Shown here: one piece after another, positions 19,511 through 28,685 of the stretch | How the letters are laid out: each line of letters opens with the position of its first letter | Position numbering within the stretch: the first letter of the stretch is position 1 | Assembly: GCF_002224645.1 (NCBI RefSeq) | Contig: NZ_CP022121.1 | Span: 62,001-126,000 of the forward strand | Reading direction: 5' to 3' | DNA from: Dehalobacterium formicoaceticum | GTDB lineage: Bacteria; Bacillota; Dehalobacteriia; Dehalobacteriales; Dehalobacteriaceae | Length of the DNA stretch: 64,000 nt | Notes under the pieces: model-generated | Told to the model about the DNA's origin: nothing | The model's database searches: none | What the model saw: only the letters and a program-made list of their open reading frames with translations | Program-made: the position numbers and the translations under genes

Positions 19511-19525
19511 TTCCTGCAAATTTTG

Positions 19526-22008
19526 CTATTTGATTACAATGTTTACCAACTTTTTCGGAACAGTAATAATTTTTGCAATATTTTTCTCCCCAATCCATTG
19601 GCTTAGTTTTGGATGGGCTAAGATTAATGATTTCATCCCTTCCCCATCCAACTCTGGAGAAAGATCAATATGGTCACGAATTTTCCCATTTACCTGAACG
19701 GCAATATCCACCACATCCTGCTTTAAAGCTTCTGCTTCAAATTGAGGCCAGTCTGCCTGATGAACGCTCCCCTCTTTGCCCAGCAGGTGCCATAATTCCT
19801 CCGCAATATGAGGTGCCAAAGGGGCCAAAAGGAGCAACAGCTTCTCGCCGACTTCCCGGAAAACAGCCGGGTTTCCTCCACTGCCCACCTTTTCCTGATA
19901 GGTATACATGGCGTTCACCATTTCCATAATGGCACTGATGGCCGTATTGAAATTGAATCTTTGGGAGATATCCTCCGTCACCTTTTTCACCGTTTGGTGC
20001 ACCGCTCTTCTTAAATCCCGATCCTCCGGAGTAAGCATTGCGAGATCAATCTGATCTGCCCCTTTTTGCAGCTGCTCCATATGGGTTGTCATCAAGCGCC
20101 AGACTCTGTTCAGGAATCGATAACAACCTTCCACAGCGGAATCATTCCATTCCAAATCCCTGTCCGGCGGTGCTGCAAAGAGAATAAACATACGGGCCGT
20201 GTCTGCCCCATACTTAGTGATGATATCCTCGGGGCTAACCACATTGCCTTTGGACTTGGACATCTTGCCGCCATCCTTTAATACCATGCCCTGAGTGAGA
20301 AGATTTTCAAAAGGTTCTTCCGCTGTGACAAGATTCAAATCATGCAGGACCTTGGTGAAGAAACGGGCATACATCAAATGCAAAATAGCATGCTCCACCC
20401 CGCCGATATATTGGTCCACATTCATCCAGTAATCTGTCTTATCTTTGGCAAAAGCCTGCTCCTCATTCTTAGGATCGCAATAGCGCAGATAATAAAAAGA
20501 AGAACAAACGAAGGTGTCCATGGTATCCAGTTCCCGTTCCCCTTCCCCCCACACTTAGGGCAAGTGGTCCTCCGAAAGGTAGGACTGGTTTTCAAGGGAG
20601 ATTCCCCGTTGGGTTTAAATTCCACATCCGTAGGCAAAATCACCGGCAGCTGATCCTCCGGTACAGGTACCACGCCGCATTTTTCACAATAAACGATGGG
20701 AATAGGTGCCCCCCAATATCTCTGACGGGAAATCAGCCAGTCTCGCAGGCGGTAATTGATCACCCGTTTTCCGATGCCCTTTTCTTCCATCATATCAGCT
20801 ATGGCTGCCATGGCCTTTGTATTTTCCATACCATCGAAGCTCAAAGAGTTGATCATCACACCCGGGTCTATATAGGCCTCCGTCATGGTTTCCCCGGAAA
20901 GGTCCTCTCCCGGAGGACAAATCACCGCTTTAATAGGCAAACAGTATTTTTGAGCAAATTCAAAGTCCCGCTCATCATGAGCCGGTACCCCCATCACAGC
21001 CCCGGTACCGTAGTCCATAATCACATAGTTGGTGATCCAGATGGGTACTTCCGTTCCATTCACAGGGTTGACGGCATAAGCTCCGATAAACATGCCTTCC
21101 TTTTCCAGTTCGTTGGAGGTGCGGTCCACATTACTCAGCTGCTGCACCCTTTTAATAAAGGCTTTTACATCCTGCTCGTATTCCGTTCCGGTAATCAACT
21201 CTGCCACCATGGGATGTTCCGGCGCCAAAACCATATAGGTTACGCCAAAGATGGTATCTTGCCGGGTCGTAAAGACCGGTAAGTGAGCCCCTGATTTTGC
21301 CGCTTTAAACTCCACTTCCACCCCTTCACTCCGGCCAATCCAGTTTCTCTGCATGGTTTTTACTTTTTCCGGCCAGCCCGGTAATTTTTCCAGATCATCC
21401 AAGAGACGCTGGGCATAATCGGTAATCTTAAAAAACCATTGCTCCAAATCCTTTTTATCAACTGAAGCACCGCATCGTTCACAAGCACCTTCAACCACCT
21501 GTTCATTGGCTAAAACGGTGGCACAGGAAGGGCACCAGTTGACAAATGCTTTCTTTTTATAGGCTAAGCCATTATTATATAATTGAAGAAAGAGCCATTG
21601 GGTCCATTTATAATAGTCCGGCAGGCAGGTGGCAACTTCCCGGTCCCAATCATAGCTGATGCCCATGGATTTAAGCTGCTCCCTCATTTTATCAATATTG
21701 TCTGCCGTCCACTTGGCAGGATGAATACCCCGTTGAATTGCTGCATTTTCCGCGGGCAATCCAAAAGAGTCCCAGCCCATGGGATGAAGGACATTATATC
21801 CTTCCATAGTCTTAAAACGGGCGATCACGTCCCCAATGGAATAATTACGTACATGTCCCATATGCAAATTTCCCGAAGGATAGGGGAACATTTCCAGGCA
21901 ATAGTATTTGGGCCGTTCCGAGTTTTCGGAAACATGATAAAGCCCGTTTTCATCCCAATATTGCTGCCATTTAGGCTCTAAGGATTTAAAATCATATTTC
22001 ATATCCAT
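19526..22008 (-). CDS. leuS: Leucyl-tRNA synthetase, with an apparent one-base deletion
   Basis: LeuRS charges tRNA-Leu. The N-terminal part (from ATG 22008, GGAGGTTG upstream) has the class I HIGH-type motif as HMGH near residue 50, the editing domain, and zinc-ribbon cysteines; the C-terminal part has KMSKS as GKMSKSKGN. The frame breaks at a run of six G (20545-20550): the upstream frame reads [12 protein letters not shown], the downstream frame [13 protein letters not shown]. Seven G would restore the family sequence [15 protein letters not shown] and a normal protein of about 827 residues. As LeuRS is essential, a base-call error or slippage is more likely than a real null allele. Confidence 0.93.
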
Positions 22009-22140
22009 TAAACAACCTCCTTGCATTACATGCAACTAAAAAAATTAGAAAACTTGGCTTGCGCCAAGCCGAAGGCAAAGCGAAAGCCTTAGTTGCACTT
22101 ATACTTTCAACCTTTAAATTTTTTACTTCCTGAAAGCATA

Positions 22141-22380
22141 AAAAAACTCCCGTCCATTGGGACGAGAGAATCTCCCGCGGTACCACCCAGATTGATAAGG
22201 TATTCCACCAAATTATCCGCTTCGCCATTGATAACGGGCTTTGCCCGATGAGAGTTAATCCATTCACCCTCATAACTTATGGACGAGTTCAACGAAAAAA
22301 GCTATTGCCTCGCACCTGCCGGCAATTCTCTGAAAACCTTTTGGCGTCTACTGCTTCCAATCATTGCTTTATATTTGTTC
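22141..22380 (-). promoter_or_regulatory. T-box leader (leucine) of leuS
   Basis: The minus strand contains the conserved T-box GGGTGGTACCGCG (about 22180-22194), then a terminator made of CTCTCGTCC and GGACGGGAG with a run of seven T (22140-22165). Upstream lies a stem I region with a purine-rich bulge; a CTC codon (GAACTCGTCC, near 22283) is the likely specifier, fitting leucine. Uncharged tRNA-Leu should favour the antiterminator and allow leuS transcription. Specifier assignment is by eye. Confidence 0.92.
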
Positions 22381-22390
22381 AATTAGCCAA

Positions 22391-22419
22391 ATTATATTAA
22401 ATATTCTTTCCTCTGTCAA
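22391..22419 (-). promoter_or_regulatory. Promoter of the T-box-leuS transcript
   Basis: Minus strand: TTGACA (22419-22414), 17 bases, TATAAT (22396-22391). Both hexamers are perfect consensus and lie immediately before the T-box leader. Confidence 0.9.
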
Positions 22420-22634
22420 CTTTACTCTGTTTTTTTAGTTTTTTTCTTCCCATTTATCCTGTAATTTGCCAATTATCTCCGGAGACCATTTCCAGTACCC
22501 CCTCAATTAAATTTAAAAAGAGATGGATAAACAAAAGAAAACCTTTTATAATAGACATTAATATGTTTTTTGACATCAGCCAGAAGAAGCATTCCATATA
22601 TTTAAATTAATAAAATTAGGGGAGGCGACATTCC

Positions 22635-23945
22635 TTGTTTTATCAACTGTTATTTTTATTGATTCTCGTGTTGCTCAATGCTTTTTTTGCCGCTTCAGAA
22701 ATAGCCATAATTTCCCTTAATGATAATAAAATCAAAAAAATGGGTGAGGAAGGTCATAAAAAAGCTTTATTGATCTTGAAATTTCTCAAGGACCCCAGCA
22801 AATTTTTGGCCACGATACAAATTGGCATCACCTTAGCCGGTTTTTTAGCCAGCGCCTTCGCCTCCCAAAGCTTCGCCGGAAAGCTGGTTGCTCTGATCAA
22901 ACTATTGGGTTTACCTATCGGCGAGGGAGTATTAAATACCCTTTCCATCACCTTGATCACCCTGATTTTATCCTATGTAACCCTGGTTTTCGGTGAACTG
23001 GTACCTAAGAGAATTGCCATGCAAAAAGCAGAATCCATCGCCATGTTTGCTGCGCTGCCGCTTACATATCTCTTTAGGTTTACCCGCCCCTTTGTAGCCT
23101 TTCTTTCCCTGTCCACCAACTTTTTTATGCGCCTTTTAGGCGCCAACCCTGCTGTCAACGAGGAAAAAATCACCGAAGAAGAAATTCGTTTGATGGTGGA
23201 TGCAGGACAAGAAAAAGGCGTCATTCCTTTGATTGAAAAAGAAATGATCCACAACATTTTCGAATTTGACAATACAGATGCCGCTCAGATCATGACTCAT
23301 CGCACAGATATTGTAGGCATCTCCTTGGATGAAGATTTTGACAGCATCATGAATCTTTTTAATGAAAAGAAATTTTCCCGCATACCGGTGTATGAAGGAA
23401 CAATAGATCATATCATAGGCATACTTTATTTAAAAGATGTCTTCCCCTATCTGAATACAAACACCAAAAATGATTTTTCCCTGGAAAAAATCATGCGCAA
23501 GCCCTATTTCATCCCTGAATCCATCAAAAATGACGATTTGTTTTTAGAAATGCAAAAAAATCGTATCCAGATGGCGGTGGTCATTGATGATTTTGGCGGC
23601 ACCGCAGGAATTGTCACCATCGAAGACCTGCTGGAGGAAATCGTGGGCAACCTTTTTGATGAGTATGATACCCCATGGCAAGAAATTGAGCAAATTGATG
23701 AAAATACCTATTTATTTGCCGGCGAGATCAGTCTGGATGAAGTAGAGGAAACTCTGGATCTGGAGTTGCCTACAGATGAATATGACACTTTAAGCGGCTT
23801 TATTCTTGGCCAACTGGGACGCATCCCCGGTCACACGGAAAACCCGTCCATCCAATACGGCCCCTTCGTCTTTAGTGTTGAAAAAATCAGCGGTAAAAGA
23901 ATCCTCAAGGTGCAGGCAACTCGGAATCAAGGGTCTGTTAAGTAA
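22635..23945 (+). CDS. CNNM/CorC-family membrane protein (hemolysin-type, HlyC/CorC)
   Basis: 436 residues starting at TTG 22635 with GGGGAGGCGACA upstream. Order: an N-terminal DUF21/CNNM membrane domain with about four helices (residues 1-190; ASEIAIISLND, GITLAGFLASAFAS), two CBS domains (about 205-330; MTHRTDIVGI, FSRIPVYEG, VVIDDFGGTAGIVTIEDLLEEIVG) and a C-terminal CorC/HlyC domain (350-430). The family is linked to magnesium or other divalent-cation export. It is a single gene facing the serine dehydratase gene tail-to-tail. Confidence 0.9.
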   Translation: MFYQLLFLLILVLLNAFFAASEIAIISLNDNKIKKMGEEGHKKALLILKFLKDPSKFLATIQIGITLAGFLASAFASQSFAGKLVALIKLLGLPIGEGVLNTLSITLITLILSYVTLVFGELVPKRIAMQKAESIAMFAALPLTYLFRFTRPFVAFLSLSTNFFMRLLGANPAVNEEKITEEEIRLMVDAGQEKGVIPLIEKEMIHNIFEFDNTDAAQIMTHRTDIVGISLDEDFDSIMNLFNEKKFSRIPVYEGTIDHIIGILYLKDVFPYLNTNTKNDFSLEKIMRKPYFIPESIKNDDLFLEMQKNRIQMAVVIDDFGGTAGIVTIEDLLEEIVGNLFDEYDTPWQEIEQIDENTYLFAGEISLDEVEETLDLELPTDEYDTLSGFILGQLGRIPGHTENPSIQYGPFVFSVEKISGKRILKVQATRNQGSVK

Positions 23946-23973
23946 CAGGATTTTCCCTTAGAAGGTCTTCTGT

Positions 23974-25557
23974 TTACATGGATCTTAAATTTAATTTCTG
24001 CCAGATATCCTTACTGGTTTTTTGCTCAGATAGCCCGGCTTTGCCCGTGCAGCATAATTCCATGGGAATCATATCTCCCACCTGGGCCATGGCCTTAATT
24101 GTCTCATCTAATGGAATCACCTTATCAAATCCCGCTATGGAAAGCTGGGCCATGGCCAGTGCATTACAACCGCACATGATATTTTTCCCCAGGCAAGGTA
24201 CTTCCACCCGATCCGCCACAGGATCACAGACCATGCCTAACACATTTTGCAGAGCCATTGAGGCTGCATCCAGTGCCTGTTCTACTGTGCCCCCCATTAA
24301 CTGTACTATACCGGCGGCAGCCATACCGGACGCGGAGCCGCATTCAGCCTGGCACCCGCCCATTTCCCCGGCGAAGGTAGCATGTTCGGCGATAATGATG
24401 CCAATGAGCCCGGCAGCGAGCATTGCCTTAACTAATTCTTCTTCCCCAGCTTTTAGAACAACGGCCGCACCCCAAAGGGTTCCGGGTACTATGCCGCAGG
24501 ATCCGGCCGTTGGTGCCGCCACAATTACTTTCATGGAGCTTTTTGCTTCCATCATCAGCGTGATACCCTTGATCACCTCATTCATGACGGATCCTGACAA
24601 AAGTTTTGCCGCCTTTAATTTATAAGCCTGGCGGCCCAGGATGCGATCATGATATTCCTTCTCTTCCTGTTCCGAGAGCTCCATCGTACGCCGAATAATC
24701 CGTACAATTTCCCTCATTTGATCAAAAACTTCCTGATGAGAAATACCTCCCCGCAGGCTCTCATATTTTACCGCTAATTCCCAGGGGGCAAGCTTCTCTT
24801 TTTCGGCAATAGCCAGCATTTCCTCGGCAGTATTAAACAGTCCCTGATAATTTTTATGAGAAAACACAGGGAGCACCGGGAGAATATCTAAACGCCTCCC
24901 TTGGGAAATCAATCCTCCCACCTGTTCCCCCAAATCTGCCTGGGACTTGATATTTAAAAGATAATCATCTTTTGTATTATGGCTAAGTAAAATTTCATCA
25001 TAAGAAAATTCCGTTGATGCTAAAGCAGTTACCATATCTTCATAGACCATCCTTGCTTCCATTGCAGGTAAATTACCCAAAAGGAAGACAGTTTCATAAT
25101 ATCCACCGTCCATATGCACGGGAATTTCCCCAATCTTTCTCACCTGAATCATGCCGCCGCCTATTGATACCATCTCTGCTGTAAGACTGTTACCGTTACG
25201 GTCCCACATGACAGCCTTATAGAGATTGGGATGGTCACAAGGCTCATCGGTAATGAGAAAATCAATTATTATGTCGGCGGATTCGGCTATTTCCAAGGCA
25301 TCTGCCACCCGGGGATCATCCGCTGCAAATCCCATGATTCCGGCAGCAAGACCAAACGCGGATCCTTGGCCGGAAAAGGTGGTAGCTAGGGATCCCTGAG
25401 AGGAAAATTGAAAAACCACTTTGCTCACTTCTCCGCCCATCATGCTGCGGATGATCTGTCCAATGCGCACAGAGGCAGCTGTATGGGAGCTAGAAGGCCC
25501 TATCATGATCGGCCCAATGACATCATTAAAAATACTTGCCGGCTGATGCATTTTCAT
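23974..25557 (-). CDS. L-serine ammonia-lyase, iron-sulfur type, single chain (beta-alpha fusion)
   Basis: 527 residues. The beta domain comes first (PIMIGPSSSHTAASVRIGQ, near residue 20; an SSSHT motif typical of SdaAB) and the alpha domain follows (APTAGSCGIVPGTLWG, near 350; MGGCQAECGSASGMAAAG; MCGCNALAMAQ). The alpha-domain cysteines are the ligands of the 4Fe-4S cluster that activates serine. The enzyme makes pyruvate and ammonia from L-serine. In many Clostridia the two domains are separate genes. It lies 37 bases downstream of the ocd-like gene, so both probably form an amino-acid breakdown operon. Confidence 0.93.
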   Translation of the reverse strand: MKMHQPASIFNDVIGPIMIGPSSSHTAASVRIGQIIRSMMGGEVSKVVFQFSSQGSLATTFSGQGSAFGLAAGIMGFAADDPRVADALEIAESADIIIDFLITDEPCDHPNLYKAVMWDRNGNSLTAEMVSIGGGMIQVRKIGEIPVHMDGGYYETVFLLGNLPAMEARMVYEDMVTALASTEFSYDEILLSHNTKDDYLLNIKSQADLGEQVGGLISQGRRLDILPVLPVFSHKNYQGLFNTAEEMLAIAEKEKLAPWELAVKYESLRGGISHQEVFDQMREIVRIIRRTMELSEQEEKEYHDRILGRQAYKLKAAKLLSGSVMNEVIKGITLMMEAKSSMKVIVAAPTAGSCGIVPGTLWGAAVVLKAGEEELVKAMLAAGLIGIIIAEHATFAGEMGGCQAECGSASGMAAAGIVQLMGGTVEQALDAASMALQNVLGMVCDPVADRVEVPCLGKNIMCGCNALAMAQLSIAGFDKVIPLDETIKAMAQVGDMIPMELCCTGKAGLSEQKTSKDIWQKLNLRSM

Positions 25558-25594
25558 TGACCTCCTTTATTAAATAATCCAAATCGTGAGAGTA

Positions 25595-26572
25595 CTATAG
25601 ATTAATCTTTTGTCCTATCCCTTTTGTCAAAGCCTTTTTGTAAATGAGGTCGGCTGTCGTGAGATCAAACAATCCCATACCTACCGATTTAAAATATCTG
25701 GTTTTCCCCAGCTGAATAGTTTCCCCGGCCGACTTTTTTGCCAGATAATCTCCCATGTATTTCACCCGATCCATGGTCAGAATGCCGTCCGCCAGCGGTT
25801 GACTCAGATCACCGCTCTCCTCGCAGGCATAAGGAAGTTCTGTATAGACCTGATCCACCACTTGCCAGATGGCATCTGGTAATTCCCGCATATTAGGCTT
25901 CCAGGAACCAACAGCGATGAAGCACTTTCCTTCCAAAAGCTCCGGCCGATTGGGCAGCACCGGTTCAGTCGCCGGACTCGTGGTGATAACAATTTGACTT
26001 TTGTTTAATAATTCTACAGTATCATTACAAATGGTGATTTCCGGATTTTTTGGGGCCAGTGCTTGGTTAAGCCTTTTGATATAATCCGCAAGATCCTTAT
26101 TAAAAGCATCAAATAAGTAGATATGTTTAATTGGTCTTAGGTCGCAGGCATAAAGAATCTGATGGAATCCCTGGACTCCGCAGCCGACAACACCTACCCT
26201 CTCGCTGTCAGGATAAGCAAAATGCCGCATGCCTACCCCGCCAACAGCCCCGGTACGTAAGGCAGTTAATGTCTGGGCATCAAGGATCGCCAAAGGATGC
26301 CCGGTTTCATAATCATTTAACATCATCAATCCGTATATGAGGGGTAATTTTTTTTCTTGATTCTCAGGAAATAGTGAAAGAATTTTAGTGCCAATCATAT
26401 CTTTGGTAAAACAAGGCATATAAAGCATATTCTTGTTTTTGTGTTCCACATTAATACGCTCCGGCATATAAAACTCACCGCTTCTGAAAGTATCAAAGGC
26501 TTCTTCAATGGTATCCATCATTTCTTTAAGAGTTACTGCCGACTTAATTTCTTTTTCATTTAAAAATATCAT
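25595..26572 (-). CDS. Ornithine cyclodeaminase / mu-crystallin family NAD(P)-dependent enzyme
   Basis: 325 residues. The Rossmann fold is visible at RVGVVGCGVQGFHQIL (about residue 120), and the family's substrate-side motifs MPERINV, MLYMPCF, ILDAQTLTALRTGAVGGVG are present. Members include ornithine cyclodeaminase, archaeal alanine dehydrogenase and imine reductases, so the substrate cannot be told from sequence. It is divergent from the riboswitch-controlled reductase operon and probably co-transcribed with serine dehydratase. AGGAGC lies before the ATG. Confidence 0.82.
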   Translation of the reverse strand: MIFLNEKEIKSAVTLKEMMDTIEEAFDTFRSGEFYMPERINVEHKNKNMLYMPCFTKDMIGTKILSLFPENQEKKLPLIYGLMMLNDYETGHPLAILDAQTLTALRTGAVGGVGMRHFAYPDSERVGVVGCGVQGFHQILYACDLRPIKHIYLFDAFNKDLADYIKRLNQALAPKNPEITICNDTVELLNKSQIVITTSPATEPVLPNRPELLEGKCFIAVGSWKPNMRELPDAIWQVVDQVYTELPYACEESGDLSQPLADGILTMDRVKYMGDYLAKKSAGETIQLGKTRYFKSVGMGLFDLTTADLIYKKALTKGIGQKINL

Positions 26573-26719
26573 TATTTATTGCTCCTCATTAACAAATATT
26601 CCTAAGGATTGTGCTAATAATAGAATTTTCATTTTGCGCTATAATAATATGCAACTTCATGTTAATAGTCAACAGATAATTAGCGCTTGATAATAATCAA
26701 CCTTTGGTATTCTTTACTA

Positions 26720-26748
26720 TTGACTTTATCCTGGGGGCATAATATAAT
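26720..26748 (+). promoter_or_regulatory. Promoter of the riboswitch-symporter-Grd operon
   Basis: TTGACT (26720-26725), a 17-base spacer and TATAAT (26743-26748). Transcription would start near 26755, about 55 bases before the riboswitch core. Confidence 0.8.
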
Positions 26749-26809
26749 TACGCCCATAATACAAACCGCTTTCTTATTTAATTTACATAAGAAAAACCTA
26801 TATAACATT

Positions 26810-26992
26810 GTAACAAGGTGCCCCAACTGGGGATAATAGGGAATCCGGATCATTCCACAGAATTTTTGGTAATGAAGAACGGAGCGGACCCACCACTGTA
26901 ATTGGTGAGCTTGAAGATGAACCACTGGTTTCGAACTGGGAAGGTTCTTTTCGATGAATGCGATGACCCATGAGCCAGGAGACCTGCCTTAT
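26810..26992 (+). promoter_or_regulatory. Adenosylcobalamin (B12) riboswitch
   Basis: The hallmarks appear in order: GGTGCC at the start, AATAGGGAA, ACGGAGCGGACCC, CCACTGTAATTGGTGAGC, CCACTGG, GGGAAGG, GATGA and the B12 box AGCCAGGAGACCTGCC (26973-26988). The fit to the cobalamin riboswitch consensus is close to complete. A strong terminator follows at 27020, so I infer repression of the downstream symporter and reductase genes when cobalamin is plentiful. Confidence 0.95.
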
Positions 26993-27019
26993 TAACATTA
27001 AGTATGAGGATGAAGGTAA

Positions 27020-27061
27020 AGTCCTACGACAATTTTTAATTGTCGTAGGACTTTTTTTATT
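27020..27061 (+). terminator. Riboswitch expression-platform terminator
   Basis: AGTCCTACGACAATT pairs with AATTGTCGTAGGACT across a short loop and is followed by a T-run. It lies between the B12 riboswitch and the first gene, the expected place for a ligand-dependent terminator. Confidence 0.9.
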
Positions 27062-27083
27062 CTATTCCAAAGGAGGTGAGCTC

Positions 27084-27188
27084 ATGTTTGGTTCAAGTGC
27101 AGGGACGTTTTTAACCGCCGTGATTCTATGTCTCCTGGTGGCGTCTATTGGGATTTCCCTGTTTTGCAAAGATTTATTTAAATTATAA
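27084..27188 (+). CDS. 34-residue membrane peptide upstream of the symporter (symporter small accessory protein type)
   Basis: Begins at ATG 27084 after an ideal AGGAGGTGAG site. The protein is one hydrophobic helix (about residues 8-27: TFLTAVILCLLVASIGISLF) with a short basic tail. Single-helix peptides in front of sodium:solute symporter genes are annotated as small accessory proteins in several Clostridia; I infer the same here from size and position. It is the first gene after the riboswitch terminator. Confidence 0.7.
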   Translation: MFGSSAGTFLTAVILCLLVASIGISLFCKDLFKL

Positions 27189-27224
27189 AAAATTTCATGA
27201 AACATGAAGAGAAGGGTGATTTTT

Positions 27225-28685
27225 ATGAGCTTGGAAATGATCATCGGTACAATTCTTTTCTTTGCCAGTATTATCGTGGTAACTTTTCTGGCAAAAAAAC
27301 ATACCGGCAATCTGAAAAATTATTTAATTGGTAACAGCAACGTAGGCGGTGCGGTTTCAGCTTTTACCTGGACTGCTTCTGCTGCCAGTGCGGGACTCTT
27401 TTTAGGTGCAGCCGGTTTGGCCTATCAATATGGATGGGCGGGGTTAATGTATTTGATCGGTGTATTTGGCAGCATGTTTATCAGCTGGGTTTTTGTCATT
27501 CCCAAACTAAGACGGGTAGCTGTCAGCCGTTCGATCTTAACAACGCCGGACTACTTAGTTATGCGTTACGGTGAAAAAAGAATAAAAATAATCTCCGCTT
27601 TTTGGACCTTGGTTTTTATTGTTCCCATGATTATTGTGCAATTCGTGGGCGCCGGCTATTTAATCGAATCCACACTGGGCTTGAACTATTTTTGGGGTAT
27701 GATTATTATCGGTTTGACAGTAGCCATCTCCACACAACTAAGCGGTTATATGGGAGTTGCTTGGTTGGATACCCTGCAAGGATCTATTATGACCATAGGA
27801 ACCATTGTCATGGTTTATCTTTCTCTGCAAATGATGGGGGGATTTACTAATTTAAACCTTAAGCTTGCCGCCATTGATCCGAGTCTGGTTCAGTTTACCG
27901 GTAACATGCCCCTTTCTTTGCAAATCGGACTGATTGTTTCTTACCTGGTGGCCTTTTGGGGACAACCCCATCTTACTGCCCGGGTATGGGGCTTAAAAGA
28001 TAGCAATGCACTGCGTTCGGCTTTGCCTATTTCCATGATTCTTGGTGTGATCTGGTCCTTCGGCGCCGGATTGGTGGGCTTATCTGCCCGGGTGCTGCAC
28101 CCCGGTCTTGCATCGCCTGATATGGCTATGCCCAGCGTAATCAACGGCTTGCCGGTATTCTATACCGCTCTGTTGTTTTTTACCCTTATTGCCGCCATGA
28201 TGACCACAGCAAATTCCTTGCTTTTAACAGCTGCCGGTTCGGTAAGCAATGATATTCTGCCTTTATTTATTAAAGATCAAGACGATCCCCGGGTACTTTA
28301 TGGGGCAAAACTGATGGTTCTGGTGATCGGTGTGCTTTCCTTCGTTTTGGCTCTTAAGCCACCGGACCTAATTCTAAAAATCAACGCTTTTGCCTTCGGC
28401 GGATATGCCCTTATTTTCGGCATCCCTTTATTTCTAGGCGTGATGTGGAAAAAGGCCAATCTATCCGGTGCCATGATCGCTTTGACAGCAAGTCCTATCA
28501 TCTATATTGCTTGGAAAATGTTTTTATCCCGGCCGACGGGGATTCATGAAATGATCGCTGCCCTGGCGATAACGATTGTTTTGATTCTTTTGGCCACCTT
28601 ATTTGGTAAAAAACCTACAGAGCAAATGCTGGAGATTTATTCACTGGGGCAAATACCCAAAAATGATCAGGAGGGTCATCAATGA
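27225..28685 (+). CDS. Sodium:solute symporter family transporter
   Basis: About 486 residues with 12-13 hydrophobic segments; the start is ATG 27225 (GAAGGGTGA upstream). The family is indicated by SAFTWTASAASAGLFLGAAGLAYQYGW-type sequence in helix 2 and the overall SSS layout. Members import solutes such as proline, pantothenate or carboxylates with sodium. The substrate is unknown; since the gene overlaps the GrdB-type gene by four bases (ATGA), it most likely imports the substrate of that reductase. Confidence 0.88.
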   Translation: MSLEMIIGTILFFASIIVVTFLAKKHTGNLKNYLIGNSNVGGAVSAFTWTASAASAGLFLGAAGLAYQYGWAGLMYLIGVFGSMFISWVFVIPKLRRVAVSRSILTTPDYLVMRYGEKRIKIISAFWTLVFIVPMIIVQFVGAGYLIESTLGLNYFWGMIIIGLTVAISTQLSGYMGVAWLDTLQGSIMTIGTIVMVYLSLQMMGGFTNLNLKLAAIDPSLVQFTGNMPLSLQIGLIVSYLVAFWGQPHLTARVWGLKDSNALRSALPISMILGVIWSFGAGLVGLSARVLHPGLASPDMAMPSVINGLPVFYTALLFFTLIAAMMTTANSLLLTAAGSVSNDILPLFIKDQDDPRVLYGAKLMVLVIGVLSFVLALKPPDLILKINAFAFGGYALIFGIPLFLGVMWKKANLSGAMIALTASPIIYIAWKMFLSRPTGIHEMIAALAITIVLILLATLFGKKPTEQMLEIYSLGQIPKNDQEGHQ

